64,000 nucleotides of DNA from Eublepharis macularius (GCF_028583425.1 NC_072805.1:18982001-19046000); one strand, 5' to 3'; positions 1 to 11,838 are shown, counted from the first letter of the stretch. The notes: generated by a model not told the origin, from the letters alone. Program-made: numbers and translations.

Positions 1-454
1 GCTGAAGGAAATTTTAATAAAAAGAAAGGAAATAAAACCGCAGATGGGGAGCTAGAGAAAAAAGGAGTCCGTAATTAACATCGCAAGTATTAGTGAGCCC
101 ACATGAGCGGCAAACGATTGACACACATCTTTGACAAGACTAGTATTGCTAGCTAAGGGGGTGTCTGGAAGCTTCTTACCAAACACAATTCATGGACTGA
201 GTACCAGCAAAAAACTAGTTTTACCAATTACAGTGGATGTCTGATGCGACCAGTATCCTCTTGAATCAAAGATTGAGTTGGCCCCAAGTTCTAAAGCTGT
301 GATTCCTTGCCAACTCAGAGATGCAGAGATGCAGGCACCGTCTGTATGGGAATTTAGGATTTAAATCATTCCTATCCCCTCCGCCCCCCGCTCTGAGTTC
401 TGGTGTGCTTTGATTTCCTGCAAAAACTGATAAGCTCTGATTTGGAAATAACAC

Positions 455-668
455 ATGGAACTGGTTTATACCGAATCAGACCGTTGGCCCATCAAGATCA
501 GGACTTCCTACTTATACCAGCAGTGGCTCTCCAGGGTCTCAGCCCGAAGTCTTTCACATCACCTACCATCTGATTTTTTTAGCTGGAGATGCCAGGACTT
601 GAACCCGAGACCTTCCACGTGCAGCAAAGCAGATGCTCTATCCCTGAACAACAGCCCCTCGCCTAAGA
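455..668 (-). mobile_element. tRNA-Ala-headed SINE
   Basis: Read on the minus strand, the head carries a tRNA-like A box and B box (ATCTGCTTTGCTGC in the anticodon region, then GGTCTCGGGTTCAAGTCC) and GGCATCTCCAGC, the 3' end of an alanine tRNA. The body has GATGTGAAAGACTTCGGGC and ends GGTCTGATTCGGTATAAACC. It is diverged and cannot fold as a real tRNA. Confidence 0.75.
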
Positions 669-984
669 GCCCCTAGCTCGTGACCATACGTGGCTCAGTG
701 TTACTCAACATGAGCAAGCACAACATGGAAAGAAGAACGGGCATGGTCCTTGGTGTACAGAAAGAGGGCAGGGACGGAAAAAACAGTAGGATGGAGAGTT
801 TATGGAGGCACAGAGAAACGGAGAAGAGGCAGGAGCCAACATTAGCAAGAACCCATTTGTGCAAAATAGAAGGAGTTGGAAAGGCAAAGGAAATGATTTT
901 CAAAAATCATTAAAATAGTCCAGGAGCAGGCTATTTAAACAAACACTGGCAGTCCGTATACGGGCATAGCAGATGGCCGAGGGC

Positions 985-1325
985 AGCCCCAGAAGAAGTG
1001 GCAGTCTTTGATAGAAGGGGGACACACGCTGGCACTCAGCCAAAGTCTCGGCGGAAGATCTCCATTTTACAGGCCCTGTGGAACTGTAACAGGTCCCTCA
1101 GGGCCCGGATCTCCAGTAGGAGAGCATTCCACTAGGCTGGGGCCAGGGCAGAAAAAGCCCTGGCACTGGTTGAGGCCAGACGGATGTCCTTCGGGCCGGG
1201 ACCACCAGGAGTTGCTTGCATGCAGAACGCAACACCCTGCAGGGGATGTAATGGAAGAGGCGGTCCCGCAAGTATGTAGGTACCAGTCCGTGAAGGGCTT
1301 TAAACACCAAGGTTAACACCTTTTG
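985..1325 (-). mobile_element. L2-like LINE fragment, ORF2 C-terminus
   Basis: The minus-strand frame 1098-1319 encodes MLTLVFKALHGLVPTYLRD and SACKQLLVVPARR. It aligns with the post-RT segment of the copy at 13555-14755 (MLVLTFKALSGLGPAYLRN, SANKYLLVVPG). It is a truncated, degenerate fragment. Confidence 0.75.
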
Positions 1326-1679
1326 AAGTTATCTGTCAGGTCTCTTGCCCACAGTCCCTCCATCTTTCTGAATTATTGCAATCATCTCGTGTGTGTGTGT
1401 CTGTTTTTCACATAAGCTGTCCAGCTCCTGGGAAGGCTTCGTTCTTATCTGAGATGGCTCACCACAGCGGCCTTGGGACAGCTCCATCCTACTCTCCCAC
1501 TGACTGTACCCAGCTGGTTGGGCACCAAGGTGGGGGCGTACGTAGAGGGACTGAACCTTTGTAGCAAGCACTCCATACATCATTCTCAACAAGAGACCTG
1601 TGTGCAGCCAGATGCTTTTACTTGCCTCTGTGTAACCTATGGACATATATATGCTGAAGCTATGATATCTCATTAAAGA

Positions 1680-3240
1680 ACCTTAACTCAAGAGAGCTTG
1701 GATTTCTTGTTGCAAGGGGTGGGAGTCAACTTCAACGTATCCCGTTCTCCATAGACTGACACTAACTTTCTAGGCATGATTTCAAAAGAATGGTTCAAAT
1801 AGGGTCTAGGATCTTGTTCATGCGTCTGCACAGAGAAACGTAAACAGAATAAAGAGATTTCCAGCAACGGTGTTTGTGATGGGCATGTTCACACAAGCAA
1901 ATCACCGCCGGCTCAGCAAGCGATGAATATGTCTGCACAAACCAGGCCTAAAACATTCATTCCACACAGTAGATGGAGCATCCCTGTAGTCCGTTCTCAT
2001 GGCACCGCTGCCTCTACTAAACCAACTAGTGCTCTGTCCCAACGAGTGAATGCCAGAGCTCCAAATTTCATTGTTTTTCCTCCCAAGGGGCTGTTTTGAG
2101 GAGGCTACTGGAAATTCATCTTTTTGCAAGAACTGTGGGCAGCAATTCAAAGCAGCAGTTACCGAGTAGAGTGTGGCCAAGGCCCCACACAATGTTTGAG
2201 AAACTAAGGACACTTGTGGTTGGATTCCTGCCCTCAAACAGGAGGAAAAAGAAAGGTTTCACAGCATCAGAGGGAATGTTTATGGAGAGCCAAATCATCC
2301 AGTTTAGAAAGGAAGCTCAACCAGCCGTCAGAGAAGAAGAAAAGGGGAAAGGCCTAGCAGGGACTTCTTCTCAGACACACAAAAGTATTCCTGGCTACTC
2401 AGCAGGGAAAAGGGCTAGGAAGCTTCAGGCCTCATCCCAGCTAGGGACACACGCACTTTACTACATACTTATCTTTTGAAGGAGTGGGACTGACGTGTAT
2501 GTTATATTGCAGAAACAAAATGTTTTGAATAGGAACACCGTCAGTACCTGTTTTTGTTTCACCTTGCCATCTTTGAAAAAGAATCGAAACGGCATTTTGC
2601 ATAGGAACCGGTCCATCCATCAGATGGCTTTACCTTGGTTGGACCACTCCTTCTCATTGTAACACCCTCGCAGACCGTGGCAATGGATTGCCCACAGACT
2701 TAAACACCTTTATGAAGGAGTACAGTGCTCGAATGAACAGTTATTATGCTTGAGCACATGGCTGAATATATGCTTTAGCACATAGCACTTTAAGTGAATT
2801 CTTATAGTCCATGTCAATGAATTGTATTAGTATTCGATGCTGCCGAGGCTTCGATTGTCGCGTGTCTGGTTGTAAAGTAAAACACAAATAATAACTTTTG
2901 ATAAATTGCATTTAATGATATTGCTGTATATTTATTGTGTATGACCTTCTTTGTGGTACTAGTTAGTTTTCATGAATCGCTCCTGTTAACTGTGCTGTCC
3001 TGTGATATTCTCCAGTTTGGTAACATCATCCCAGCTAGGAGCAGAGGTAACATTGCTGCTTACAGACAGCTTCAAATCTGGAAGGCCCGGGTTCTAATCC
3101 TTCTTCTGTTGGAGGCTCATGAACAAAGCAGAGTTACACCAAATCCAAGGGATAAGAAGGGCACTGCTCCACCAGAGCTGTCAACTTCCAGGTGGGGCTA
3201 GAGATCCCAGGTGCCTGCCGGTGGCGGGCAATCTCCCAGC
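1680..3240. other. Largely unique presumed intron, no gene seen
   Basis: Apart from a SINE-like fragment near 3060-3130 (GAAGGCCCGGGTTCTAATCC), I see no repeat, exon or RNA gene. Short frames here have no known domain. Confidence 0.5.
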
Positions 3241-3484
3241 AGTTTAACTTGGTTTGGAGCTACCCGGCGATTACCCATCCTGACAACATGCGCGGTGCAC
3301 TTCTGGGAGTGCTCCCAAAGCCAGGGCGATGGAGTCAGTTATGGAACTGACATCATCAAGCAAGCAATCGGGAGTGCACGCACTTTGCGCACACATGAAA
3401 CCAAGCACACAGAAGGCGTGAGGTAAGTGCCAGGTCTCCCCCCCCGCCCCTCCCACTGGGAGGGTAAGGAGGGCTGGCAACCCA

Positions 3485-3664
3485 AGACAGGGCATGAGGT
3501 TCTCTTGGAACTACAGTGATCTACTGAATACAGTGATCAGTTCCTCTGGAGAAAACAGCGGCTTTGGAGATGGACTCCATAGCGTCACATGCCTGTTGAG
3601 TTTTCCCTACCAGGACCTCTCCCCAAACCTCCAGGAATTCCCCAGCCTGGAGCTGGCAACCCTA
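3485..3664. mobile_element. Repeat of the GTTGGCAACCCTA family
   Basis: GATCAGTTCCTCTGGAGAAA, GGACTCCATAG and the right end AGCTGGCAACCCTA mark this family. At least eight other copies occur in the window. Ends of the best copies are inverted (TAGGGTTGCCAAC and GTTGGCAACCCTA) with TA at the edges, which suggests a Tc1/mariner-like MITE. Confidence 0.65.
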
Positions 3665-3789
3665 AGTCCCTTTTAGGATGGCCCTGTAAAGAGCCTTAGG
3701 CAATCTATCTGTCAGCCTCTCTCCTGCCAAGCTACATTGAGATGACCATGCTGGCCTATTTTCTTTCCATTTGAGGATGATGGAGATAG

Positions 3790-4015
3790 TGATTCCGCAC
3801 ACGTTGGATAATGCACTTTCAATGCACTTTATCAATCTTTTGAGGCGGATTTTTTGTTCCGCACACGAAAAAATATGTTCCAAATGATATATAAAGAGGA
3901 TTGGAAGTGCATTATCCAACGTGTGCATTATCCAACGTTCCGCACACGAAAAAATATGTTCCAAATGATATATAAAGAGGATTGGAAGTGCATTATCCGA
4001 CGTGTGCGGAATCAC
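3790..4015. mobile_element. Palindromic MITE with GATTCCGCACACG ends
   Basis: The ends GTGATTCCGCACACGTTGG and GTGTGCGGAATCAC are inverted, and the arms contain GATAATGCACTTTCAATGC and its inverse. A block of about 80 bp (TTCCGCACACGAAAAAATAT onward) is tandemly repeated at the right. A related copy is at 29266-29409. Confidence 0.8.
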
Positions 4016-4154
4016 TCAATGAATGTCCTCTGAAGATAAATGATAAATGTTATCACTATTCATACACGCCTACACGCAGTCCTGGCAGTCTTTGCCTCCA
4101 TGTCCATGCATAGATGATATCTTCATGTTTACCTCAAACAGCCTCGTTTAATAA

Positions 4155-4413
4155 ATAACAACAACACTCAAATTATATACCACCCTTCAGGACTAGTTAA
4201 CACTCACACAGAATGGTTTACAAAGTATGCCATTATTATCCCCACAACAAAACACCCTGTGAGGCAGGTGAGGCGGAGAGAGCTCCAGAGAACTGTGACT
4301 AGCGCAAGGTCACCCAGCTGGCTTCAAGTGGAGGAGTGGGGAATCAAACCCGACTTTCCAGATTACAGCCCTGCCGCTTTTGAGCAATACACCAAACGGG
4401 CTCAGTTTACTTC
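4155..4413 (-). mobile_element. tRNA-headed CORE-type SINE with L2-like tail
   Basis: TATATACCACCCTTCAGGAC (tail), CACCCTGTGAGGCAGGTGAG, GCAAGGTCACCCAGCTGGC (CORE-like) and GAATCAAACCCGACTTTCC (B box) occur in reverse order. The tail resembles the L2-like LINE 3' UTR at 13555. Confidence 0.8.
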
Positions 4414-4517
4414 AACACATGACTGCAGCAGCTTCCAGTCACATAGAAGAAATCTAGATAAAGAATAGGTGGGAAATGCTTTCACCCAATAAGGGCCACA
4501 TCAGAAATATAAACTGA

Positions 4518-4605
4518 CAGTGTGATCCTAAACAGAGTTACTCCAGTCTAAGCCCATTGATCTCAATAGGCTTCAACTGGAGTAACTCTGTTTAGGATCA
4601 CACTG
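4518..4605. mobile_element. Near-perfect 88-bp palindromic MITE, TSD TGA
   Basis: The arms start CAGTGTGATCCTAAACAGAG and end in the exact inverse. The centre is CCCATTGATCTCAATAGGC. Flanking TGA occurs on both sides (4515-4517 and 4606-4608). A 3-bp TSD fits PIF/Harbinger-type transposition. Confidence 0.85.
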
Positions 4606-4729
4606 TGAGCCAGGTAGTCAAGAATTCATTCTGACACAGGGGCAAGACAGATGCCAACAGAAGGCCTATAAGGAGGGCCATTTTTATATAAAAGGAACGG
4701 GGCTGTAGGCATTGTCTGAAATTTTAGCT

Positions 4730-5295
4730 GCTTTATACTGATTCAGACCATTCGTCTATCAAGGTCAGTCTTGTCTACTCAGAGCCAAGCTACAAGAGAT
4801 GAATTACACGAGGAGGAGCACGTGAAGGGAGTCGCAATGTTAGCCGAGAAGCTGATTTTTAAAAGAGATCGGAAGGCTTCGTCAAGTTCCCCTCTCTGCA
4901 GAGCCAGCAAAGATGGTGCCTCAGAGGGTTTGTTAATTTCCTCTTTGCCTCCTGAAGGCCCTGTCAGTTTCACCTCCCCTTCTAAGAGGTGAAGAGGAAA
5001 TAAGCAAACCCTCTGAGGAACCATCTTTGCTGGCTCTGTAGAGAGGGGAAATTGACAGAGCCTTCCGATCTCTTTTAAAACTCAGCTTCCTGGCTAACAT
5101 TGCGACTCCCTTCACGTGCTCCTCTTGTAATTTGTCTCTTGTAGGTTAGCTCTCAAGCAAGCAGCCGCTCTTGAGAGGTTTCAGGCAGAGGTCTTTCACA
5201 TCTCCTACTACTTAATTTTTTTAGCCAGAGATGCCGGGGATTGAACCCGGGACCTTCTGCATGCCAAGCAGATGCTTTTCCCCTGAGTCATGGCC
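4730..5295 (-). mobile_element. tRNA-Ala-headed SINE interrupted by a MITE
   Basis: The tail part (ACTGATTCAGACCATTCGTC) precedes the MITE at 4783-5151, and the body and head (GAGGTCTTTCACATCTCC, GCCGGGGATTGAACCCGGGA) follow it. The head retains a good B box and the GCATGCCAAGCAGATGC anticodon region in reverse. Confidence 0.82.
4783..5151. mobile_element. Palindromic MITE at a CTNAG target, copy a
   Basis: The ends AGCCAAGCTACAAGAGA and TCTCTTGTAGGTTAGCT are inverted. Flanks are CTCAG (4778-4782) and CTCAA (5152-5156). The arms contain TCAGAGGGTTTGTTAATTTC and its inverse, plus CACGTGAAGGGAGTCGC and its inverse. It sits inside a tRNA-Ala-headed SINE (4730-5295). No coding capacity. Confidence 0.85.
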
Positions 5296-5587
5296 CCCTT
5301 TCATTGCATTGCTCTTTCTATGTATTTTATATTGTTTTTGCTGCACTGTTCTTCTTTTTGTTATTCTGCTTTACTGTACATATTATACAACTCCTCTCAT
5401 GCATTCTCTAATTTTGTAATCCCATTTTATTGCACTGATTGTTGTGTGTAGGTTGTTTTTAATTACATGAACAAATATTGTTCTGATTGCATTGTTTTGA
5501 TAACTGTGTAATCTACTCTGAGACTCTGAAGGGTGGACTATAAATGAAGTTAAATAAATAATCAATCACGGCTATAAGGCACTCGAA

Positions 5588-5775
5588 ACAGAGCTGGAAG
5601 GGATCCCAAGGGTCATCTAGTCCAACCCCCTGCACAATGCAGGAAATTCACAGCTATGCCCCGCACCTCCCCCAGTGACCCCTGCTGCATTCCCAGAGAA
5701 AGGCAAAAAACCTCTAGGATCCCCAGCCAATCTGGCCTCGAGGAAAATTCCTTCCTGACCCGAAAGTGGCTATCA
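5588..5775 (-). mobile_element. CR1-related 3' end fragment
   Basis: In plus orientation it reads AGCTGGAAGGGATCCCAAGG, TCATCTAGTCCAACCCCCTG and ATGCAGGAAATTCACA, the reverse complement of a CR1 3' terminal region. No coding sequence remains. A second copy of the same type lies at 59525-59765. Confidence 0.75.
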
Positions 5776-6790
5776 GCATTATCCTGGGCACGTAAGAAAG
5801 GGCCACAACAGCCTAGCACTGGCTTATCCCAGGCGCACTCCCAGCAGGCCTGACAACATCACCTCTTCACGTGGCACCATCGCTCCCAGTGGCAGGCATA
5901 CTCCCACACTTCGCAGGGGCCAAGTTTTGCTCCCAGTGGGCTGAACTGGCCCTGCGCAAAGCACGAGAGCAAGCCCACTGCTGGCACAAGGACGGTTACT
6001 TCCTGGAAGTGACATCATCAAGTTAGCACCAGGAGCACGTGCACAAGTGCCCGATTCCCCACCACCACCACCGGGATGGTCTAGGGACCTGGCAATCTTA
6101 CTTCAAGCCCTCCCTCTCCAGATCATTGATGGATTTGTTTCTACAAACTATTAAAGCCAACTAAATTCTTACTTATTCACTCACTTACACATCCTGTCCT
6201 CCACCAATTTAAAAGCCAAGAGAGTATTTGTTCTTTTCTTATTTTCAACTATTTTATTTTATAGTATTTGTTCTTTTCATTGAGAATATCATCACTTCAT
6301 TAACACAATCGCCCTACAATACATTCATAGCAGTTCAAAATATATCTCAGCAAGTACAATGTGTGAAATGGCACGGCAGGCTATGTGCTGCCTCTGTATC
6401 CATGTACAGTTATTTACATGCGCATGCCACAGAGGGTCAGACATCTCAGTGTCCATGTTCACCCAACAGTTAGAACTATGCATGCTGCTTTGGGTCCCCA
6501 TTGGAAGAAACTCAGGATATAAAGGCAGTAAATAAATTAATAAATATATTTCCACGAATGGGCAGCATAAGGCATGGTACATCCATTTCCCACACAAGAG
6601 GGCTGTCAGGCTGCAGCTGGTAGGGTGTGGTGCACCAGTATTGCGCCAGCACACTGACATCACTTCCAGCAAAAAATGGAAGTTGACAATCTTAGACACT
6701 CTAGAATTCATAAAAACGCTTAACGTAAATTCTAGAATGTTCATGACATCACTTCTGTTTTTTACCAGCAGACAAAAGAACAAGATACCC

Positions 6791-7235
6791 TGACCTGGAT
6801 AACCCAGGTGAGCCTGATCTCATCAGATCTCAGAAGCTAAGCAGGGTTGGCCTTGGCTAATAATCGGATGGGAGACCTCCAACAAAGGCCAGGGTTGCAG
6901 AGGCTGCCAATGGCAAACTACCTCTGTTAGAGTGGAACTACAAGTGACAAAAGGCACAGGTTGGACACTTGTCAGCTTCCCTCAAGTTTTGGCGGGAAAT
7001 GTAGGCAGCTTGGCGGAACGTTGGACAAGTGACAGTTGAAAAGTCCATTGGACAGCAGTCGGAGAGGCAAGCTGCAAGACCAGGACGCCTACATTTCCCA
7101 TCAAAACTTGAGGGAAGCTGACAAGTGTCCAACCTGTGCCTTTTGTCACTTGTAGTTCTGCTCTTAGTCTCTTGCCATGAAAAACCCCCACCAGGGGTTG
7201 CCATAAGTCAGCTATGACTTGAGGGTACCTCACAC
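6791..7235 (+). mobile_element. 5S-rRNA-headed SINE interrupted by a MITE
   Basis: The head GAGCCTGATCTCATCAGATC, TCAGAAGCTAAGCAGGGTTG and ATCGGATGGGAGACC is clearly derived from 5S rRNA (compare CCCGATCTCGTCTGATCTCG...GGATGGGAGACC). The body continues GCAGAGGCTGCCAATGGCAA. After the MITE (6931-7162) it goes on with CTTGCCATGAAAAACCCCC and GCCATAAGTCAGCTATGACT, a BovB-like tail. Confidence 0.85.
6931..7162. mobile_element. Palindromic MITE at a CTNAG-like target, copy f
   Basis: The ends AGTGGAACTACAAGTGAC and GTCACTTGTAGTTCTGCT are flanked by GTTAG and CTTAG. The interior matches copies d and e. It splits a 5S-rRNA-headed SINE (6791-7235), whose halves join cleanly across it. Confidence 0.87.
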
Positions 7236-7552
7236 ACACATACACACAAAGGAGCAAGGTCTCATGCTAAAGCATCCCTGCTACTCAGAGATTTAACTTT
7301 TGAAGATCCTTGAGGAGGAATCAAAACCCTGATGAAAACCTGCTCCAGCAAATCACGCTGAAATAAATAAATGAGACGACAAAATCTTAGCGGGGCTGGG
7401 GCATCCTTCAAAGGCAAAAAAGAAAAAAGTCACTATTAGGGACAACGATTGCTAAATCCAGGAAATAGACAATAGGGACTGTCCTTGGTAAATGGGGAAC
7501 ATTTCAGGATATGCAAATACAGAGAACAGACAGACAGCATCCTCTGCTTGAG

Positions 7553-7748
7553 GTAGTGTTGCCAACTTCCTGCTGGGGCTTGGAGTTCTCCTGGAATTGC
7601 AAGGGATCTCCAGACTAGACAGAGTAGCCCCTCTGGAGGCAATAGCAGCTTCAGGGACAGACTCTCTGGGATTACATCTCCAAGCTCCCTCCCCTCCCCA
7701 AACAATGGCCCCAAATCTCCAGGAATTTCTGAAGCTAGAAACCCTAGC
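7553..7748. mobile_element. Repeat of the GTTGGCAACCCTA family
   Basis: Starts TGTTGCCAACTTCCTGCTGG, continues GGAGTTCTCCTGGAATTGC and ends GCTAGAAACCCTAG. It is a diverged copy. Confidence 0.6.
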
Positions 7749-7749
7749 T

Positions 7750-9077
7750 TGAAAACTCCCTTTTGTGAACTTCTAGCTGGTTGTTATTGGAATACAGAGC
7801 GCTGAGTTCAACGCAAAGTAGCAATTTCTTTAACTATTTTTTTAAAAATGCATTTGTGCCCGCTGCCATCACAATTCCACAGCCTAAGAGCTAGGAGGAA
7901 ACACATCAAGGTCCTGCCAGAGAGTAGGTAGCCACACCGAAATCTAGACTTAGGAGGTTTGTCCTAGCAGGTTCCAAGCTGGTATGTAGAACACAACAAG
8001 CAAAGAATACTGGTGAAAGCAGACGGCCATATTCTTAATTATTTATGTCAATCCAGAGGTTTCATCCTACCTGCCAATCACAGGGGGTCAGTGTTGCAAC
8101 TTGAAAACCTTCTTTACCTAAAGAGGACTCAAGAGACTCAGAGCAGGCACAATTCCCTGGGAGCTTCATAGACTGAAGCCTAGCCTGAGGCTACTGCAAA
8201 GTTCCTAGTTCAAAACCCCGGAGGCCTCCACTGAACGCTTCCTTTTGTCTCTCTTCAACCTGCTGCCTATCTATTTCACTGGATGACCTTGAGGTTTCCT
8301 GTTTTGACAGTTATCCAGATTCTTTTTCACCCCCTGTGCTGGTCTTGCTCTCTCCGGTCTCCTCTAACCCCATCCTTTCCAAGGATCATACACCCTGACT
8401 GAAAAGCAATCGCCTCTCCACCCCCCACCCCACCCTATGCCGCCTCCATCAACACAGCTCTATGCCGCCTCCATCATCACAGCAAAGGTGGCCCACCCAG
8501 CCTCTCAAGTTAAGTAATTCATGCCCCGATAAAAGGACAAAAAAATCCAACAGCCAAACACTATGTGGATCTCTGCCTTCAGACTCCAGGATAAAAATAT
8601 ACACAAAATCAAGCACACTTCATATTGGGTCCGCAACACTCAAAGCCGCACCGGTGTTGTTTGAGCCTGCTTCAGGTTGTATCCCTACAAGGAGTTGGCT
8701 AGCTGTAAAATGTGGTGTACGGTCGGTTGCACAATCTGAAGAGACCAAAATTAATCGAGAATGTGTCTCGCGTGACAGTTAAATTAATGGGAGTCGTGTA
8801 AGAGGGAAAATGTGCCTTCTCCAGAGGTCTCTCCCTCGTGGCAGGCTTAGGATACCCTGCTGTTCTAGGGAGATTAAACAAGCCTGCTCCCATCTGTATT
8901 TTATCGTATGCAGAGCAGAAGAATAAGAACATATTTGGGGTTCAAGAGTAACCAGGGATGCTACTTCCTTTTTCATTCCAGTAGTTTAGCAATCACACTT
9001 AATGTGCTCTGGTTTTGTTTATCTGAACTAGATACTAACTCACCCATTCCAAGGCATCAGCATTAAGCGTCATTTTA
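7750..9077. other. Presumed intron sequence with nothing recognised
   Basis: No coding exon, RNA or repeat family was identified. The 106-codon plus frame at 8462-8782 has no domain I know. Confidence 0.45.
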
Positions 9078-9085
9078 CCTACAAG

Positions 9086-9402
9086 CAGGGCTTTTTTTCA
9101 GCAGGAATGTGGTGGAACGGAGTTCCGGCACCTCTTGAAAATGGTCACATGGCCAATGGCCCCGCCCCCTGAACTCCAGACAGAGGGGAGTTTAGATTGC
9201 CCTCTGTGCCGAGCGGCACAGACGGCAATCTAAAGTCCCCTCTGTCTGGAGATCAGGGGGCATGGCCACTGGCCATGTGACCATTTTCGCCAAGGGCGAT
9301 TTAAACTTTAAAAAACTCCCTCCTTGTTCCAGCTGACCCATTGTGCGGTCCTGAGTTCCATCACTGAGTTCCACCAACTCTTTTCCCAGAAAAAAAGCCC
9401 TG
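9086..9402. mobile_element. hAT-like MITE, copy 1, 8-bp TSD
   Basis: The termini are CAGGGCTTTTTTTCAGC and AGAAAAAAAGCCCTG. The perfect 8-bp target duplication CCTACAAG lies at 9078-9085 and 9403-9410. The interior is one long imperfect palindrome around GCCGAGCGGCACAGACGGC, with arms containing CTCCAGACAGAGGGGAGTTT. There is no coding capacity. The 8-bp TSD and CAGGG ends fit a non-autonomous hAT transposon. Confidence 0.9.
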
Positions 9403-9504
9403 CCTACAAGCAAGTATTGGACCAAGCAAGTAAATCCATGAAGTGCACACAACAGATAGTGCAGCTCTCAGAAATGTATATTGTTGAAGAAGATTCCCCT
9501 TCAC

Positions 9505-9742
9505 TTTTGGTGCCTTTCTATATAATATACCACCTTCAGGACAACTTAATGCCCGTTCAGAGCAGTTTACAAAGTGTGTTATTATCCTCACAACAATCAC
9601 CCTGTGAGGTGGGTGGGGCTAAGAGAGCTCCTAGAAGCTGTGACTGACCCAAGGTCATCCAGCTGGCTTCAAGTGGAGAAGTGGGGAATCAAACCCGGCT
9701 CTCCAGATTAGAGTCTTGCCACTCTTAACCACCACACCAAAC
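9505..9742 (-). mobile_element. tRNA-headed CORE-type SINE with L2-like tail
   Basis: ATATACCACCTTCAGGACAA, AATCACCCTGTGAGGTGGGT, CCAAGGTCATCCAGCTGGCT and GAATCAAACCCGGCTCTCC are present, and it ends at CTTAACCACCACACC (A-box region). Confidence 0.83.
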
Positions 9743-9924
9743 TTTTCAAATTTTATAGAACTCTTAATCCATCTTTCTTTCAACATGACCTGGAGAGTGC
9801 TTCACCGAAACTTAATTGAGAGAGACAGACAGAGTGCAAGGACACAGAACCCTTTAAGTATGCCTAGAGCAATACCCTCTAACTTGGGAGTCCTGTCTCT
9901 CAAGTATGCAGAGTGATCTATGAT

Positions 9925-10328
9925 CAGGGCTTTTTTTCAGCAGGAACACGGGGGAACGGAGTTCCGGAACCTCTTGAAAATGGTCACATGGCCGGTGGCC
10001 CTGCCCCTGTTCTCCAGACAGAGGGGAGTTGAGATTGCCCTCCGCGCCGCTCCAGCAGCGTGGAGGGCAATCTCAACTCCCCTCTATCTGGAGAACAGGG
10101 GGCGGGGCCACCAGCCATGTGACCATTTTCGCAGAGGGTGATTTAAACTTTTAAAAACTCCCCCCCCCGTTCCAGCTGACCCAAAGTGATGTCATAGGCC
10201 CTGGGAGCATGTGTGCACTTTGCACGTGCACATGTGGTACCAGGGGCACCACCTCCCACCAAGAGTTGCCCCCTGTGCTGGCAACCCACTGAGATCCACC
10301 ACCTCTTTTCCCAGAAAAAAAAGCCCTG
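9925..10328. mobile_element. hAT-like MITE, copy 2 (long form)
   Basis: It has the same termini as copy 1. Flanks TCTATGAT (9917-9924) and TCTGTGAT (10329-10336) agree at 7 of 8 bases. At 404 bp it is the longest pure copy. It keeps an extra segment near 10180-10290 (GTGCACTTTGCACGTGCAC palindrome) that most other copies lack, so it may be closer to the parent element. Confidence 0.88.
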
Positions 10329-10899
10329 TCTGTGATTACAGTACAATCTCAGCCTTGTGGCTAGCAACGTCTTATTCTCACACAGGTCAGAATAAGGTGT
10401 GTCTAGCCTCATCCTGTTTATTTCTCCTGCAACAGAATAAACCCGCTCACCCTCTGGAGTTCGAGCCTTTGTGTACCCCATATTGAGCTAGTGTGTAAAC
10501 ACCAATTCCAGTGGGGCAGCCAAGTTATTCTGTTGCAGTGAAGAAACAACAGTCATATGGCCCCTTCAAAATCGACAGATTTAATGCAGCATCAACTTTG
10601 GGGGGCTAGAACAATCAATTTTCCTGCCTTTAAGGTGCCACAAGCATCAGTACTATTAGGACACACTGAAAATGTAGCATAGGAAAGCCGCCCTTGCCGG
10701 ACATGTGCGGAGGAGCCTCACACATGTGCCAGGGATAACGAACATTGGCCCTCCCTGCAGGGATCATGAGGGCTGAACTGTGGCACTTTTGTTCTGCTCC
10801 AAAGGAGGCCGGTCGCAGTGTGCCTAGCTCTGGCCTTTAGCAGGTGGCACCCTCGGACCTGAAGCAGGCTGCACCTGCAGCTCTGCCACTTTCAAGTTT

Positions 10900-11500
10900 T
10901 CGCTTCAGCTCTCTGAAGGAAAGGAGAGGGAGATAAACAGACAGTTATGGTGAAAAAATACCATGAAAACCTGGCTTCTATCTTGCAAAGCGGTAAAGGG
11001 TCTGAAAAAGGGAAAGCAGGGGTGGGTGAGCCATTATGGGCACTGGAACGTCTCCCAACATGGCCAAAGCAGCCCCCCCCCCCCCCGTACACATACCTGG
11101 CCAGTCCAGTGGCAAAAGGGTGGTTCCCAGCTAAGGAAATGAACACCCAGTGCACCCATGCCCTGCATGGACAAGGAAAGGCAGTGCCTGGCCTGCCCAA
11201 AGCAAGGGAGGAGACAGCCGGCCTGTCCAAGCCCCTTGTTGCCCAGGAGAGGAAAAGGCCAGCCTGCCCAGAGCAAGGGAGGTGGCAACCGACCTGCCTG
11301 AGCTCTGTGCCTCTTGGGGAGGAGGTGCAAGGCCCTGCCAGAGCCCTGCATGGCCTGGGGGGAGGAGGTGCCTGGCCATCCGGCTAAACAGGCTGCCCTT
11401 CCTTCCATCCTTTGGGGGTGCGGAGCTAGGGCCAGGGCATGCTGGGGCTCTTCTCCAGGGCCGTTTCCCCCTTCCTGTCTGCTTCTGGATGAAAAGCACA
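10900..11500. other. GC-rich stretch with imperfect repeats, no gene recognised
   Basis: The segment is GC-rich with imperfect repeats around AGCAAGGGAGG and CCAGCCTGCCCAGAGC (11190-11400) and a C run at 11072-11086. Overlapping frames of over 130 codons exist on both strands, but none has a recognisable domain, and their Pro/Gly/Ala-rich composition follows from the base bias. I regard it as non-coding. Confidence 0.5.
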
Positions 11501-11556
11501 CCAAATGTATCCCCTTGCTTCACTGATGCCTCACCTTTAAAACAGCTTTCACCTTT

Positions 11557-11722
11557 CTCCTCTCTTCCATTTTATCCTCACAACAACCATGCAAGGTAGG
11601 TAAGGCAGAAATTGTGTGAGTAGCCCAAGGTCACCCGGGAAGCTTCCGTGGACGTCTGGCAGGTTAGAATCCCAGAGGATCCCAACCCTCGAACCACTCG
11701 CTACACCACGCAAGCGCTCGCC
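11557..11722 (-). mobile_element. Second tRNA-headed CORE-type SINE family
   Basis: ATTTTATCCTCACAACAACC, AGCCCAAGGTCACCCGGGAA and TCGAACCACTCGCTACACCA are the reverse of a family whose forward copies read GATCTGGGAGACCTGGGTTC. Confidence 0.7.
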
Positions 11723-11836
11723 AAACTATTCCAATTTTAATTCCCGTTACGCTTCTCAAGGCGGAACTCTTCGGAGAATGTGCCCTTTGGCTCCCCGGTT
11801 CCTCTTTGCCTGCAGCTTAAAGCAGCCACAGAATGC

Positions 11837-11838
<2 letters not shown>

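Noticed and set aside
1330-1745. Possible solo LTR (ATTAAAG signal near 1674 followed by a GT-rich stretch)
   Set aside because: No clear terminal TG/CA pair or target duplication could be found, and no internal retroviral part is nearby.
5225-5295. Possible tRNA-Ala gene on the minus strand
   Set aside because: It is the head of a SINE repeated at least seven times, joined to a SINE body.
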